A stretch of 64,000 bases of DNA from assembly GCF_022832375.1 (NCBI RefSeq), contig NZ_JALHLG010000005.1:1-64000 (forward strand), read 5' to 3'. The translations under genes and the position numbers were made by a program. This DNA is from Novosphingobium beihaiense (lineage in GTDB: Bacteria > Pseudomonadota > Alphaproteobacteria > Sphingomonadales > Sphingomonadaceae). Under the pieces are notes generated by a model. The model had not been told where the DNA came from. It saw only the letters and a list, made by a program, of their open reading frames with translations, and made no database searches. This document shows, piece by piece, positions 1 to 8,718 of this stretch; positions within the stretch are counted from its first letter, which is position 1, and each line of letters begins with the position of its first letter.

Positions 1-740
1 CCTCCCCAGCCGCCGCCACCGCCCCAGTGGTCGTCGTCGCCGCCCCAGCCGCTGCCGGGGATCCAGATGAACCCGCCGCCGCTGCGCCTGCGCCGCCCGC
101 CGCTGCGCGCCTCGTTGATCATCGGCATGACCACGAAGAACAGGATCACGAGGATGAACACCACCGTGCCCAGCGACACGCCGCCGCCGCGGCTCTGGCG
201 CTGCTGATCGGCCTGTGCCGCGATCTTCTGCGCTTCTTCGGGCGGCAGGGTGATCTGTTTGATGATGGCATCGGTTCCGGCTGCGATGCCGCCGGGATAA
301 TCGTCCTTCTTGAAATAGGGGATGATGACCTTGTTGATGATCAGGAAGCTCATGCCGTCGGTCAGCACCGGCTCAAGGCCATAGCCGGCTTCGATGCGAA
401 CCTTGCGCTCATTGGGGGCGACGAGCAGCAGGACGCCGTTGTCCTTACCCTTCTGCCCGATCCCCCATGCGCGGCCCAGCTGATAGCCGTAGTCCGAAAT
501 CTCGTAGCCCTGCAGGCTGGGGACCGTCACCACCACCATCTGGCGGTTGGATTGCTTTTCCAGCGCGGCGAGCTTCTGCGTGAGCTGGGCTTCCTCGGCT
601 TTGGGAATGATCCCGGCATCATCGACCACGCGGCCAGTCAGCTTGGGAAAGTCCGGCGCCGCCCACGCGGCCTGTGGCCCCGCGATCAGGGCGCACAGGA
701 CCAGCAGGAACGATGCGAACAGGGGCCGGTAACGATGCAC
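1..740 (-). CDS. TPM-domain (YgcG-type) membrane protein, C-terminus cut by window edge
   Basis: Read from the reverse strand, a GTG start at 740 opens a frame that runs off the left edge. It begins with a signal peptide (hydrophobic LFASFLLVLCALIAGPQAAWA, cleavage near AWA-AP). A TPM domain follows (VVDDAGIIP, then the core NRQMVVVTVPSLQGYEI and VLLLVAPNERKVRIEAGYGLE). After it come a Q/R-rich linker, one transmembrane helix (TVVFILVILFFVVMP) and a Gly/Trp/Asp-rich tail typical of YgcG proteins. It lies 4 bases downstream of lemA, the usual LemA-TPM pairing. The role of this family is unsettled (envelope or photosystem repair has been proposed). The 3' end is not in the window. Confidence 0.88.
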   Translation of the reverse strand, partial: MHRYRPLFASFLLVLCALIAGPQAAWAAPDFPKLTGRVVDDAGIIPKAEEAQLTQKLAALEKQSNRQMVVVTVPSLQGYEISDYGYQLGRAWGIGQKGKDNGVLLLVAPNERKVRIEAGYGLEPVLTDGMSFLIINKVIIPYFKKDDYPGGIAAGTDAIIKQITLPPEEAQKIAAQADQQRQSRGGGVSLGTVVFILVILFFVVMPMINEARSGGRRRRSGGGFIWIPGSGWGGDDDHWGGGGGWG

Positions 741-744
741 CGGC

Positions 745-1365
745 TTACATTTTCCCTTCGAGGCTCGGCGCCACTTCAGCGCCCGGAGTCACCGCCTTGT
801 AGGGCACCAGCGGATCGGCCCCGCGCAGGCGCGCGCCGATCATCGTCGGGAACGTGCGCACTTCGGTGTTATAGTCCTGCACGGCGGCGTTGTAGTCGCG
901 GATGGAAATGCGGATGCGGTTTTCCTGGCCCTCAAGCTGGCTCTGCAGCATCTGGTAATTGGTGATGGACTTGAGGTCCGGATAGGCCTCGAAACTCGCC
1001 ATCAGGCGGCCCAGGCCTTGCTGAAGCTGGCCTTGCGCGGCAGCGAACTGCTCCATCTTGGCCGGGTCCTGCAGGTCGTCTCCGGTGATCTGGATCGAAG
1101 TCGCCTTGGCGCGCGCTTCCATCACGCCGGTCAGGATCGCCTTTTCCTGCTCGGCCGCGCCCTTGGCGACGGCGGCGAGGTTGGGCACGAGATTGGCGCG
1201 TTCCTGGAACGCGGCCTCGACATCGGCCCACTTGGCCTTGGCGGCTTCCTGCTTGGTCGGCACCGAGTTGAAACCGCAGGCGGCCAGGCTCATCGCCGCC
1301 AGTGCCACAACGGCATAACGGCCAAGGCGCGAGACAAGGCCGCGCGGCGTGTTCGAAGCTGACAT
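745..1365 (-). CDS. lemA: LemA family lipoprotein
   Basis: 206 aa. The N-terminus has a hydrophobic stretch ending in a lipobox (LAAC, Cys30), so this LemA protein is probably lipid-anchored. The rest is the long helical LemA fold: an ERANLVPNLAAVAKG motif near residues 55-70, and the conserved YPDLKSITNYQMLQSQLEGQ and IRDYNAAVQDYN motifs in the second half. It is the first gene of a two-gene unit with the TPM-domain protein. LemA proteins are widespread envelope proteins without a firmly established biochemical role. Confidence in the family is high. Confidence 0.92.
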   Translation of the reverse strand: MSASNTPRGLVSRLGRYAVVALAAMSLAACGFNSVPTKQEAAKAKWADVEAAFQERANLVPNLAAVAKGAAEQEKAILTGVMEARAKATSIQITGDDLQDPAKMEQFAAAQGQLQQGLGRLMASFEAYPDLKSITNYQMLQSQLEGQENRIRISIRDYNAAVQDYNTEVRTFPTMIGARLRGADPLVPYKAVTPGAEVAPSLEGKM

Positions 1366-1511
1366 GATGTTTCCCTACTCCTCACCGGCCGCAATCGGCG
1401 GCCCATCGAGCCCTGAATGTAGCGGTGTACAGTGTCGGTTCAAGGACTTGCCCTTGCCCCATGGCCTTGCGATGACAGGTCATCACCCGAAATCGCATTC
1501 AGGAGGGGCGG

Positions 1512-1955
1512 ATGTTTCAGGATTTCAAGAAATTCATTGCCAAGGGCAACGTCATGGATCTGGCGGTTGGTGTGATCATCGGCGCCGCGTTCGGGGCCAT
1601 TGTCAAATCGTTGACCGATGAAGTGATCATGCCGGTGATTGGCGCCATCTTCGGCGGCGCGGACTTTTCGAATCATTTCGTCCTGCTGAGTACGCCCGAT
1701 GGCTATACCGGCGCGCTGGACGACTATGCCGCGCTCAAGGAAGCGGGCGCGGCGATGATCGGCTACGGCGCGTTCGTCACCGCCATCATCAACTTCCTGA
1801 TCCTGGCCTTCATCGTTTTCCTGATGGTGCGTTACGTCAACAAGCTGATGGAATCGATGGAAAAGAAGGAAGAGGAAGCCGCACCGCCGCCCGCCGGGCC
1901 GAGCGAGATCGATCTGCTCACCGAAATCCGCGACGAATTGAAGAAGCGAGGTTGA
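1512..1955 (+). CDS. mscL: Large-conductance mechanosensitive channel MscL
   Basis: 147 aa, a normal to slightly long length. The N-terminal amphipathic helix and TM1 carry the family signature ([20 protein letters not shown], then [16 protein letters not shown]). TM2 is around residues 85-112 ([20 protein letters not shown]), followed by a charged C-terminal helix ([29 protein letters not shown]). A strong ribosome-binding site (AGGAGGGG) stands just ahead of the ATG. The homopentameric inner-membrane channel opens under membrane tension to release solutes in hypo-osmotic shock. Confidence 0.97.
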   Translation: MFQDFKKFIAKGNVMDLAVGVIIGAAFGAIVKSLTDEVIMPVIGAIFGGADFSNHFVLLSTPDGYTGALDDYAALKEAGAAMIGYGAFVTAIINFLILAFIVFLMVRYVNKLMESMEKKEEEAAPPPAGPSEIDLLTEIRDELKKRG

Positions 1956-2031
1956 GGTTTGTCTGGAAGTGGGCCGGTGCAGCACTCGATAATACCCCGC
2001 TCACTTCACATTCACGTTTGAGGGCTTATAT

Positions 2032-2405
2032 GGGGCTCTGCCGGTTCGCCGGCTATGACGATAAATTGCAACGTGCAATAGATGCAGCGGACCCGGGGGC
2101 GGTACCCGGCGGCTCCACCATCACCCGCCTTGAAAAGGGCAACCCTGTTGTCGCAGGGGTGATGACGGGGCCGAACTAGGATCGACGTGTGTTGAAAAGC
2201 GGTGTTTTCGTCCGGGCTGAGTAACCCGTTAAAGGCTCAAAACTCACAAGTGCCAACGACAACGAAGCACTCGCTCTCGCCGCGTAATTCTAGGGGCTAA
2301 CGCCCTGAAGTTACAAAGCTAAAGCGCGGTTGGACCCACCGGGCAACAGAAGCGGATTCCAGGGGCCCGGGGTGAGCCTGGCAACAGAATCACCCCACCC
2401 TTTTT
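2032..2405 (+). ncRNA. ssrA: Circularly permuted two-piece tmRNA
   Basis: The acceptor piece comes first: a tRNA-like 3' half ending GGCTCCACCA at 2111-2120. After an internal transcribed spacer, the coding piece starts GGGGCCGAACTAGGATCGAC at 2167. The two ends pair (GGGGCC with GGCTCC, one G-U), giving the tmRNA acceptor stem. The tag frame at 2252-2287 encodes ANDNEALALAA and a TAA stop. Downstream are hairpins and the GGCAACAGAA motifs of alphaproteobacterial tmRNA. The end is set by a GC-rich hairpin and T5 (2369-2405). The 5' boundary of the acceptor piece is approximate. The RNA rescues stalled ribosomes with SmpB. Confidence 0.94.
2369..2405 (+). terminator. Intrinsic terminator / 3' hairpin of ssrA
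   Basis: A perfect 7-bp stem GGGGTGA (2369-2375) with TCACCCC (2390-2396) encloses a loop holding the GGCAACAGAA motif. ACCC and TTTTT follow. It probably serves both as the end of the tmRNA coding piece and as a rho-independent terminator. Confidence 0.75.
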
Positions 2406-2410
2406 GCCGT

Positions 2411-2529
2411 GATTTGGCCCCTGCCGGGCTGCGAACGGCAGCCTGCTGCGCTTCCGGTGCTCACGTACTGAAGTACGCTGCGCGCCGGTTCTCGCAGACT
2501 ACCATTCTCGCTCCGGCATGAACCAAATC
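2411..2529. repeat. Dispersed structured repeat, family A copy 1
   Basis: The outer arms GATTTGG (2411-2417) and CCAAATC (2523-2529) are complementary, with partly complementary GCCGGG/CTCCGGC inside. The core contains GCTTCCGGTGCTCACGTACT and then GTACGCTGCGCGCCGGTTCT. The same core occurs at 29265-29406 with different but again complementary outer arms. No transposase is nearby. It lies immediately after the tmRNA terminator. Confidence 0.7.
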
Positions 2530-2594
2530 CCGGCAACAAGGTCTGTGTTGGTTGGTGCGACCAAGCGGCCCGCGCTTTATCTACAGCACCACGC

Positions 2595-2706
2595 CCCGTT
2601 CGTGTCGAGCGAAGTCGAGACACGTAAAATCAGCGCTATCGTGTCTCGACTTCGAGCCTTTGGCTCGAAGTTTATCCTGAGCATGTCGAAGGGCTCGACA
2701 CGAAGG
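2595..2706. repeat. REP-like palindromic repeat
   Basis: Inverted arms CGTTCGTGTCGAGCGAAGTC... and ...GGGCTCGACACGAAGG enclose a second inverted pair (GTCGAGACACG at 2615-2625 and CGTGTCTCGAC at 2640-2650). It also contains the TATCCTGAGCATGTCGAAGG arm related to the repeats at 7582 and 18677. It lies downstream of the small membrane protein gene ending at 2732. Confidence 0.65.
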
Positions 2707-2731
2707 GTGATGGTTCAGATTTCGGGTTCTC

Positions 2732-3010
2732 TCAGGCGGCTTGCTTCTGCTCGGCGTCCGGCGTGGATTCGGCCACTTGCGCGGCTTCGAGGCGGGCGGC
2801 TTTTTCGTATTTGATGCAGTCTAGGATCTTGGCGCCGGCCATGAACACCGCGCCGGTGCAAGCGAGGAACAGGAGCTTGCCGCCGAATCCGGGGAATCGG
2901 GTCAGATAGACGCTGCCGCGCTCCACCGCACCAAGCGCGAGGGCGTATATGATCATATAGGCCTCCCAATGCGACTTGATGACGAACAGGCGTGCGATTT
3001 TCCGAAGCAT
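2732..3010 (-). CDS. Small two-helix membrane protein, unknown function
   Basis: 92 aa from the ATG at 3010, preferred over an in-frame ATG at 3043 because AAGAGG stands at good distance ahead of it. Two hydrophobic segments are visible: MIIYALALGAVERGSVYLTR (about 19-38) and FGGKLLFLACTGAVFMAGA (about 43-61). A charged, Ala/Glu-rich C-terminal tail follows (KYEKAARLEAAQVAESTPDAEQKQAA). I do not recognise the family. The normal codon use suggests a real gene, transcribed divergently from malate synthase. Confidence 0.72.
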   Translation of the reverse strand: MLRKIARLFVIKSHWEAYMIIYALALGAVERGSVYLTRFPGFGGKLLFLACTGAVFMAGAKILDCIKYEKAARLEAAQVAESTPDAEQKQAA

Positions 3011-3289
3011 TCCCAACCTCTTGACCTGCCCCCTGTTACGCAACGTTCATGCCATCCGCCGGTTCCCGGGGATCACGATACTTAACATTTCCCGAAGTGT
3101 AAGCGATTCCGACGCGGGGTGTAAGGCAGGGCTTCGCATCTGATCCCGATTGGCACACTGCTCAACGGTTGCCATTCGTGCGGCCATGCGTCATAGGGCA
3201 CAAATCCTTCCCCAGGGCAGTTTTACATTCGTCATTTGCGTTGCGTGCCGGAAAGCCCGGCGTGTGCGTTCGAACAAGTGCGAGGAAAG

Positions 3290-5404
3290 ATGACTGACAG
3301 GGTTGAACGTTCCGGCCTTCGGGTCGATGCCGGTCTGGCGAAGTTCGTTGAGGAGCAGGTTCTGGCGCCGATCGGGCAGGACGCGGAGGCGTTTTGGGCC
3401 GGGTTCGCCGCGCTGGCAGCCGATCTGGCGCCGAAGAACCGGGCGCTGCTGGAAAAGCGCGAGGATCTGCAGGCGAAGATCGATGCCTGGCATGGCGAAC
3501 GCGCGGGCAAGCCGGTCGAACAGGGCGAATATCAGGCCTTCCTGCGCGAGATCGGCTATCTGGTGCCGGAGCCGGAAGCCTTCGCCATCGGCACGAAAAA
3601 CGTCGATCCCGAGATCGCGACGATGGCGGGGCCACAGCTCGTGGTGCCGGTGCTCAATGCCCGTTTCCTGCTCAATGCCGCCAATGCGCGCTGGGGCAGC
3701 CTCTACGATGCCTATTACGGCACCGATGCGCTCGATGCGCCGCCCGCGCAGGGCAAGGGTTACGATCCGGCACGCGGCGCGGCGGTGATCGCCGAGGGGC
3801 GCAAGTTCCTCGATGCGGCGCTGCCGCTGGCCTCGGGAAGCTGGACGGATGTGGACAGTGTGGACGTGACGCTGGCCGATCCTTCGCAATATGTCGGCAC
3901 CACGCAAAAGGGGCGCATGTTCGCGTCAAACGGGCTCCACATCGAAGTGGTGGTCGATCCGTCGAGCCCGGTCGGCAGTACCGACAAGGCAGGCATTTCC
4001 GACGTCGTGCTCGAAGCCGCGATCACCACGATCTGCGACCTTGAGGATTCGATCGCGGCTGTCGATGCCGAGGACAAGACGGCCGCCTATGCCAACTGGC
4101 TGGGCGTGATCCGGGGCGACCTGACCGATACCTTCGAAAAGGGCGGGCAGACGATGACCCGCGCCTTGTCCGCGGACAAGGCGGTGATCCTCGAAAGCGG
4201 AGAGCAGGTGAGCCTGCCGGGCCGCAGCCTGCTGTTCGTGCGCAACGTCGGCCATCTGATGACCAACCCGGCGATCCTGCTGCCCGACGGCAGCGAGATC
4301 CCCGAAGGCATCATGGACGCCGTGATCACCAGCGCCATTTCCACGCAGGACGTGAAGGGCCTCACGAAATACGGCAACAGCCGAGAAGGCAGCATCTACA
4401 TCGTCAAACCAAAGATGCACGGGCCGGAGGAATGCGGCTTTACCAATGTCTTGTTCGATGCTGTTGAGGACTTGCTGCAGCTTCCGCGCCACACCCTGAA
4501 AGTCGGCGTGATGGATGAGGAGCGGCGCACCTCTGCGAACCTTGCCGCCTGCATCCACGCGGTGAAGGACCGCATCGTCTTCATCAACACCGGCTTCCTC
4601 GATCGCACCGGGGACGAGATCCACACCTCGATGCGGGCCGGGCCGATGATGCGCAAGGGCGACATCAAGGGTTCCACCTGGATCGCCGCTTACGAGGCGC
4701 GCAATGTCGCCATCGGCTTGCAGCACGGCCTTTCGGGCAAGGCGCAGATCGGCAAGGGCATGTGGGCCGCGCCGGATAAGATGCACGACATGATGGCGCA
4801 GAAGATCGGCCACCCCAAGACCGGCGCCAACACCGCTTGGGTGCCGTCCCCCACGGCGGCGACACTGCACGCGACGCATTATCATCAGGTCGATGTCTTC
4901 GGGTTACGCGATGCGATTGCCGCCGAGCCGGTGCCCGGCCTCGACCTGCTGCTTTCGGTGCCGCTGGCCCAAGGCGTCAACTGGTCCGAAGCGGAAGTGC
5001 GCGAGGAGCTGGACAACAACGCGCAAGGGCTGCTGGGCTATGTCGTGCGCTGGATCGATCAGGGCGTCGGCTGTTCCAAGGTGCCGGACATCAACGATGT
5101 CGGCCTTATGGAAGACCGCGCGACGCTGCGCATTTCCAGTCAGCACATGGCCAACTGGCTGCTGCACGGCGTGTGCACGCAGGAACAGGTGATGGATTCG
5201 CTGCGGCGCATGGCGGCCAAGGTCGATGCGCAGAATGCGGGCGATCCGCTCTATGAGCCGATGGCAGGCAACTGGGACACCAGCTATGCCTTCAAGGCGG
5301 CCTGCGATCTGGTGTTCAAGGGCGTGGAGCAGCCCAGCGGCTATACCGAACCGTTGCTGCACGCCTGGCGCCGCAAGAAGAAGGCGGCGCTGGTCGACGC
5401 CTGA
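3290..5404 (+). CDS. glcB: Malate synthase G
   Basis: 704 aa from the ATG at 3290, behind GAGGAAAG; in-frame codons further upstream lack a ribosome-binding site. It condenses glyoxylate and acetyl-CoA to malate. Family signatures are the N-terminal [20 protein letters not shown], the TIM-barrel segment [54 protein letters not shown] and GTEI-like [17 protein letters not shown]. The length fits the single-chain G isoform (about 720 aa). No isocitrate lyase with the canonical active site is in this window, so the partner of a glyoxylate shunt, if any, lies elsewhere. Confidence 0.97.
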   Translation: MTDRVERSGLRVDAGLAKFVEEQVLAPIGQDAEAFWAGFAALAADLAPKNRALLEKREDLQAKIDAWHGERAGKPVEQGEYQAFLREIGYLVPEPEAFAIGTKNVDPEIATMAGPQLVVPVLNARFLLNAANARWGSLYDAYYGTDALDAPPAQGKGYDPARGAAVIAEGRKFLDAALPLASGSWTDVDSVDVTLADPSQYVGTTQKGRMFASNGLHIEVVVDPSSPVGSTDKAGISDVVLEAAITTICDLEDSIAAVDAEDKTAAYANWLGVIRGDLTDTFEKGGQTMTRALSADKAVILESGEQVSLPGRSLLFVRNVGHLMTNPAILLPDGSEIPEGIMDAVITSAISTQDVKGLTKYGNSREGSIYIVKPKMHGPEECGFTNVLFDAVEDLLQLPRHTLKVGVMDEERRTSANLAACIHAVKDRIVFINTGFLDRTGDEIHTSMRAGPMMRKGDIKGSTWIAAYEARNVAIGLQHGLSGKAQIGKGMWAAPDKMHDMMAQKIGHPKTGANTAWVPSPTAATLHATHYHQVDVFGLRDAIAAEPVPGLDLLLSVPLAQGVNWSEAEVREELDNNAQGLLGYVVRWIDQGVGCSKVPDINDVGLMEDRATLRISSQHMANWLLHGVCTQEQVMDSLRRMAAKVDAQNAGDPLYEPMAGNWDTSYAFKAACDLVFKGVEQPSGYTEPLLHAWRRKKKAALVDA

Positions 5405-5438
5405 ACGCTCATCCCCAGAGTGCCGTAAAGGCACAAGG

Positions 5439-5468
5439 ACGGGCTCTTTCCTCGCGGAAAGGGCCCGT
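5439..5468 (+). terminator. Possible terminator hairpin after glcB
   Basis: A 13-bp stem, ACGGGCTCTTTCC (5439-5451) with GGAAAGGGCCCGT (5456-5468), has a TCGC tetraloop and one G-U pair. The T-tract after it is weak (TCTGTAT), so termination efficiency is uncertain. Confidence 0.6.
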
Positions 5469-5534
5469 TCTGTATGCGGGGGCTACCCTGCCGCGCTGCC
5501 GTGCGGTAGTCCTGCCGCAGCACAGGAGAAAGCG

Positions 5535-6734
5535 ATGTCCGAGCAGATGTTTCGTAACGTCCTATCATGGCTGGCGCTGGCCGGTGCCGGTTTCGCAGCG
5601 CCGGCGGGCGCGGAATCGCTGGTCCGGATCGAAAGCGAGCACCTCGCCCCCGATGTGCCGATGCCGCTGTTTCAGGCCGATGCCGAATGGCCGCGCCTTC
5701 CCGCCGACACGATTCTGGGGCAGGTGCCCGGCCTGTCCGTCGATGGCGAGGACAGGGTTTGGATCGTTCAGCGGCCCAATTCGCTGAACCAGCACGAGGC
5801 CGGGCTCGCGCAGGATCCGCCCACAACGCAAGGCTGCTGCCGCCCGGCACCGCACGTCATGCGCTTTTCCGCCGACGGGCAGTTGCTGGCGGCATGGGGC
5901 GGACCGGAACTGGCTCCTTCCAGAAACGGCGAGACGCAGTGGCCTTCCAACGTTCACGGCATCTTCGCGGCGCAGGACGGCACGGTGTGGATCGGCGGGA
6001 ACGGGAAGGGCGATCATGTCGTCCTGAACTTCACGGCCGAGGGGCAGTATCTGCGCCAGATCGGAAAGCGCGGCCGCACCGCAGGCAATCTCAGCCGGGA
6101 CAGTCTGGGCAATCCGGCGGATATCAGCCAGACCGGCGGCAAAGTGCTGGTCGCGGATGGCTATATCAACAAACGTATCGTCGCGTTCGATGCGGCGGAC
6201 CTCTCGTTCGAGCGGACTTGGGGCGCCTATGGCGGTACGCCGGGCGCATCGGTGCGCGCGCAGCCGTTCGATCAGAGCCAGGCCGCCAGCACCCGCGATG
6301 GCGGCGCCGATCCGCAGGCGCGCGAGTTCGGCGATATCGTCCATTGCGTGGAGCGCGGCCCGGATGCGCTGATCTACGTCTGCGACCGGCGCAACAACCG
6401 CATACAGGTGTTCCGCGATGAGGGAGAAAAGCTGGAGTTCGTGCGCGATATCGTGATCGCGCCCGAAACCGGCGGGCTGCGCACGGCTTCCGATGTGGCC
6501 TTTTCGCCCGACGGCCAATTTCTCTACGTGGCGGATATGGCCAACGGCAAAGTCTGGGTCCTGCTGCGCGAGAGTGACCGGGTGATTGGCAGTTTCGGGC
6601 GCAACGGGCGCTATCCCGGCCAGTTCATCTGGCTCCACTCGGTAGAGACGGACAGCCTGGGCAATGTCTATACCAGCGAAGTGGGCACCGGGCGGCGCGT
6701 GCAGAAATTCGTGCTCACGGGCATGAGCGAATAG
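5535..6734 (+). CDS. Exported NHL-repeat six-bladed beta-propeller protein
   Basis: 399 aa from ATG 5535, preceded by AGGAGAAA. A signal peptide (NVLSWLALAGAGFAAPAGA) predicts export to the periplasm. The mature part shows repeated NHL-like blades: VDGEDRVWIVQRPNS, AQDGTVWIGGNGKGDHVV, KVLVADGYINKRIVAFD, LIYVCDRRNNRIQVF, DGQFLYVADMANGKVWVL and SLGNVYTSEVGTGRRVQKFV. A CysCys pair (QGCCRPAPH) sits near residue 98. Such proteins resemble peptidyl-alpha-hydroxyglycine lyase folds, but no catalytic assignment is possible. It lies 130 bases after glcB and a hairpin, so is probably transcribed separately. Confidence 0.85.
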   Translation: MSEQMFRNVLSWLALAGAGFAAPAGAESLVRIESEHLAPDVPMPLFQADAEWPRLPADTILGQVPGLSVDGEDRVWIVQRPNSLNQHEAGLAQDPPTTQGCCRPAPHVMRFSADGQLLAAWGGPELAPSRNGETQWPSNVHGIFAAQDGTVWIGGNGKGDHVVLNFTAEGQYLRQIGKRGRTAGNLSRDSLGNPADISQTGGKVLVADGYINKRIVAFDAADLSFERTWGAYGGTPGASVRAQPFDQSQAASTRDGGADPQAREFGDIVHCVERGPDALIYVCDRRNNRIQVFRDEGEKLEFVRDIVIAPETGGLRTASDVAFSPDGQFLYVADMANGKVWVLLRESDRVIGSFGRNGRYPGQFIWLHSVETDSLGNVYTSEVGTGRRVQKFVLTGMSE

Positions 6735-6735
6735 C

Positions 6736-7554
6736 TCAGGAAAGCGCGCGGGCCACGGCCACGAATTCGGCCACGCTCAGCGTTTCCGCGCGGCGCTGGG
6801 GATCGATGCCCAGCGTTTCGAGTGCCTCCAGAGCGCCGGGCACGCCTTTCAGGCTTTGGCGCAGCATCTTGCGGCGCTGGCCGAAGGCGGCCTCGGTCAC
6901 GCGCTCCAGCACGCGCATGGATACGCCCTCCGGCGCTTTTCCCGGCACGACATGGACGATGGCGGACATCACTTTGGGCGGCGGAGTGAAGGCGCTGCGG
7001 TGGACTTTCAGTGCCAGCTTTGCAGTGGAGCGCCACTGTGCCAGCACGGCAAGGCGGCCATAGGCGGAAGTATTGGGCGCGGCGACGATGCGGCGGGCCA
7101 CTTCCTCCTGAAACATCAGCGTCAGCGAGCGCCATTGCGGCGGCCAGTCCCCGCCCGAAAGCCAGCCGGTGAACAGCGCTGTGCCGACGTTGTAGGGCAG
7201 GTTCGCCACGATATGGTACGGGCCGTCGAACAGCGTGGCGGGCGCGATCTTCATCGCATCGCCTTCGATGACCTTGAGCTTGCCGGGAAATGCCGTTTCG
7301 ACTTCGGCGAGGGCGGGCAGGCAGCGGCGGTCCATCTCGATGGCCGTGACTTGCGCACCGGCGCGCAGCAGGGCGCGGGTAAGGCCGCCGGGGCCGGGGC
7401 CGACTTCGAGCACTTGTGCGCCTTCCAGCGATCCGGGGATGGCGGCGATGCGATCGAGCAGCTGCTCGTCGAACAGGAAGTTCTGGCCGAGCGCCTTGCT
7501 GGCGGAAAGGCCGTGCCTTGCGATCACTTCGCGCAAGGGGGGCAGGGCGGTCAT
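6736..7554 (-). CDS. rsmA: 16S rRNA dimethyladenosine transferase RsmA (KsgA)
   Basis: 272 aa from ATG 7554. The frame is open further upstream but only through a palindromic repeat. The SAM-binding motif [16 protein letters not shown] and acidic IEMD follow the [17 protein letters not shown]-terminus. The catalytic NLPYN motif and the C-terminal [14 protein letters not shown] domain mark KsgA/RsmA. It N6-dimethylates two adjacent adenines in helix 45 of 16S rRNA during 30S maturation. It lies downstream of pdxA and surA in the same direction, the classic surA-pdxA-rsmA order. Confidence 0.97.
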   Translation of the reverse strand: MTALPPLREVIARHGLSASKALGQNFLFDEQLLDRIAAIPGSLEGAQVLEVGPGPGGLTRALLRAGAQVTAIEMDRRCLPALAEVETAFPGKLKVIEGDAMKIAPATLFDGPYHIVANLPYNVGTALFTGWLSGGDWPPQWRSLTLMFQEEVARRIVAAPNTSAYGRLAVLAQWRSTAKLALKVHRSAFTPPPKVMSAIVHVVPGKAPEGVSMRVLERVTEAAFGQRRKMLRQSLKGVPGALEALETLGIDPQRRAETLSVAEFVAVARALS

Positions 7555-7581
7555 GCCGGGGAAACCTTGCGGTTCCCGTAA

Positions 7582-7660
7582 CCGCTCATCCTGAGCTTGT
7601 CGAAGGATGGAAGGCATGCGCTGCGCCTCGTTCGTGCTTCGACAGGCTCAGCACGAGCGG
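7582..7660. repeat. REP-like inverted pair between pdxA and rsmA
   Basis: The left arm CCGCTCATCCTGAGCTTGTC (7582-7601, continuing GAAGGATGG) and the right arm CGTGCTTCGACAGGCTCAGC (7633-7652, continuing ACGAGCGG) are imperfect inverted copies of the CCTGAGCNTGTCGAAG motif. The same motif recurs at 18677, 33150 and 2595. Confidence 0.75.
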
Positions 7661-7681
7661 GTGAGAGGGCCGTGTGCCGGA

Positions 7682-8695
7682 TCATGCGGCCATCCTTGCC
7701 CGCCGCGCCGCGCATTCGCCGGCCATGCGGATGGCGGCGATCATCGCACCCGGGCTGGCAATGCCCTTGCCCGCGATGCCGAAGGCGGTGCCGTGGTCGG
7801 GCGAAGTGCGTACGATCGGCAGGCCCAGCGTGACGTTCACGCCCCGGTCGAAATCGAGCGTCTTGATCGGGACCAGCGCCTGATCGTGATACATGCATAA
7901 CGCCACGTCGAACTTCTCGCGCTCATGCGCGGCGAAGAGGGCATCGGCGGGGTGCGGGCCGGTGACGGCGAGCCCTTCGGCCTGCAGCGCGGCGATGGCG
8001 GGGGCGATCGTTTCGATTTCCTCGCGCCCCATGCGCCCGTCCTCGCCTGCGTGGGGATTGAGGCCCGTTATGGCGATGCGCGGGGCCGTCAGTCCGAAAT
8101 CGCGGGCCAGCGCGCGCGCGACGATCCGGGCTTTGCGCTCGATCAGATCGCGCGTGATCAGGCCCGGCACGGCCGAGAGCGCGACGTGGACGGTGAGCGG
8201 CACCGTGCGCAGCAGCGGCCCGGCCAGCATCATCACTGCATCTTCGGGTGGCACGCCGCAGGCATCGGCGCAGAATTCGGTCTGGCCGGGCTGGGTGAAG
8301 CCCACTTCGGCCAGTTTCGACTTGGCGATGGGGCCGGTCACGGCACCGCCCGCTTCGCCCGAAAGCGCCATCCGCGCGGCCTGGGTGAGCGAATGCAGCG
8401 CCAGACGGCCGCCTTCGTGCGTGGGCTCCCCAAAGGAGGGCGCGCAGTCTTCCGGGCCCAGAACCGGCAATCCGGCGGCAAAGGCAGCAACGGTTTCTCC
8501 GGCGGCGGCGATAGGCACCACCGGCAGATCGATCCCGCGCGTCGCGGCGGCGGCTTTGAGCAATCCTGCGCCGCCCACGACGAAGAACGGGGCAAGGTCC
8601 GCTTCCTCGCGCCGCATCCAGGCTTCGGCGATCAGTTCCGGGGCGGCACCTGCCGGATCGCCCAGGGAAACGGCAAGCGGAGCCGGGATCGTCAT
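7682..8695 (-). CDS. pdxA: 4-hydroxythreonine-4-phosphate dehydrogenase PdxA
   Basis: 337 aa. This NAD-dependent oxidative decarboxylase acts in the DXP-dependent pyridoxal phosphate pathway. Features seen: N-terminal PLAVSLGDPAGAAPELIAEAW, the GAVTGPIAKSKL substrate loop, metal-binding histidines in the LTVHVALSAVP and GLNPHAGEDGRMGREE segments, and the C-terminal MYHDQALVPIKTLDFDRGVN signature. It ends near the repeat before rsmA and starts 24 bases after surA, so surA-pdxA are probably cotranscribed. Confidence 0.96.
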   Translation of the reverse strand: MTIPAPLAVSLGDPAGAAPELIAEAWMRREEADLAPFFVVGGAGLLKAAAATRGIDLPVVPIAAAGETVAAFAAGLPVLGPEDCAPSFGEPTHEGGRLALHSLTQAARMALSGEAGGAVTGPIAKSKLAEVGFTQPGQTEFCADACGVPPEDAVMMLAGPLLRTVPLTVHVALSAVPGLITRDLIERKARIVARALARDFGLTAPRIAITGLNPHAGEDGRMGREEIETIAPAIAALQAEGLAVTGPHPADALFAAHEREKFDVALCMYHDQALVPIKTLDFDRGVNVTLGLPIVRTSPDHGTAFGIAGKGIASPGAMIAAIRMAGECAARRARMAA

Positions 8696-8718
8696 GTCAC
8701 AGACCTTGCTGGATAGGG

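Noticed and set aside
2085..2120. tRNA-like 3' end with CCA
   Set aside because: Not a separate tRNA; it is the acceptor end of the permuted tmRNA, pairing with GGGGCC at 2167.
1952..2179. 75-codon frame after mscL
   Set aside because: It overlaps the tmRNA acceptor piece; the nucleotide pairing and tag sequence explain the region better.
2595..2706. Possible CRISPR array or direct repeats among the palindromes
   Set aside because: Copies are inverted pairs or solitary and dispersed over tens of kilobases, without regular spacers or cas genes.
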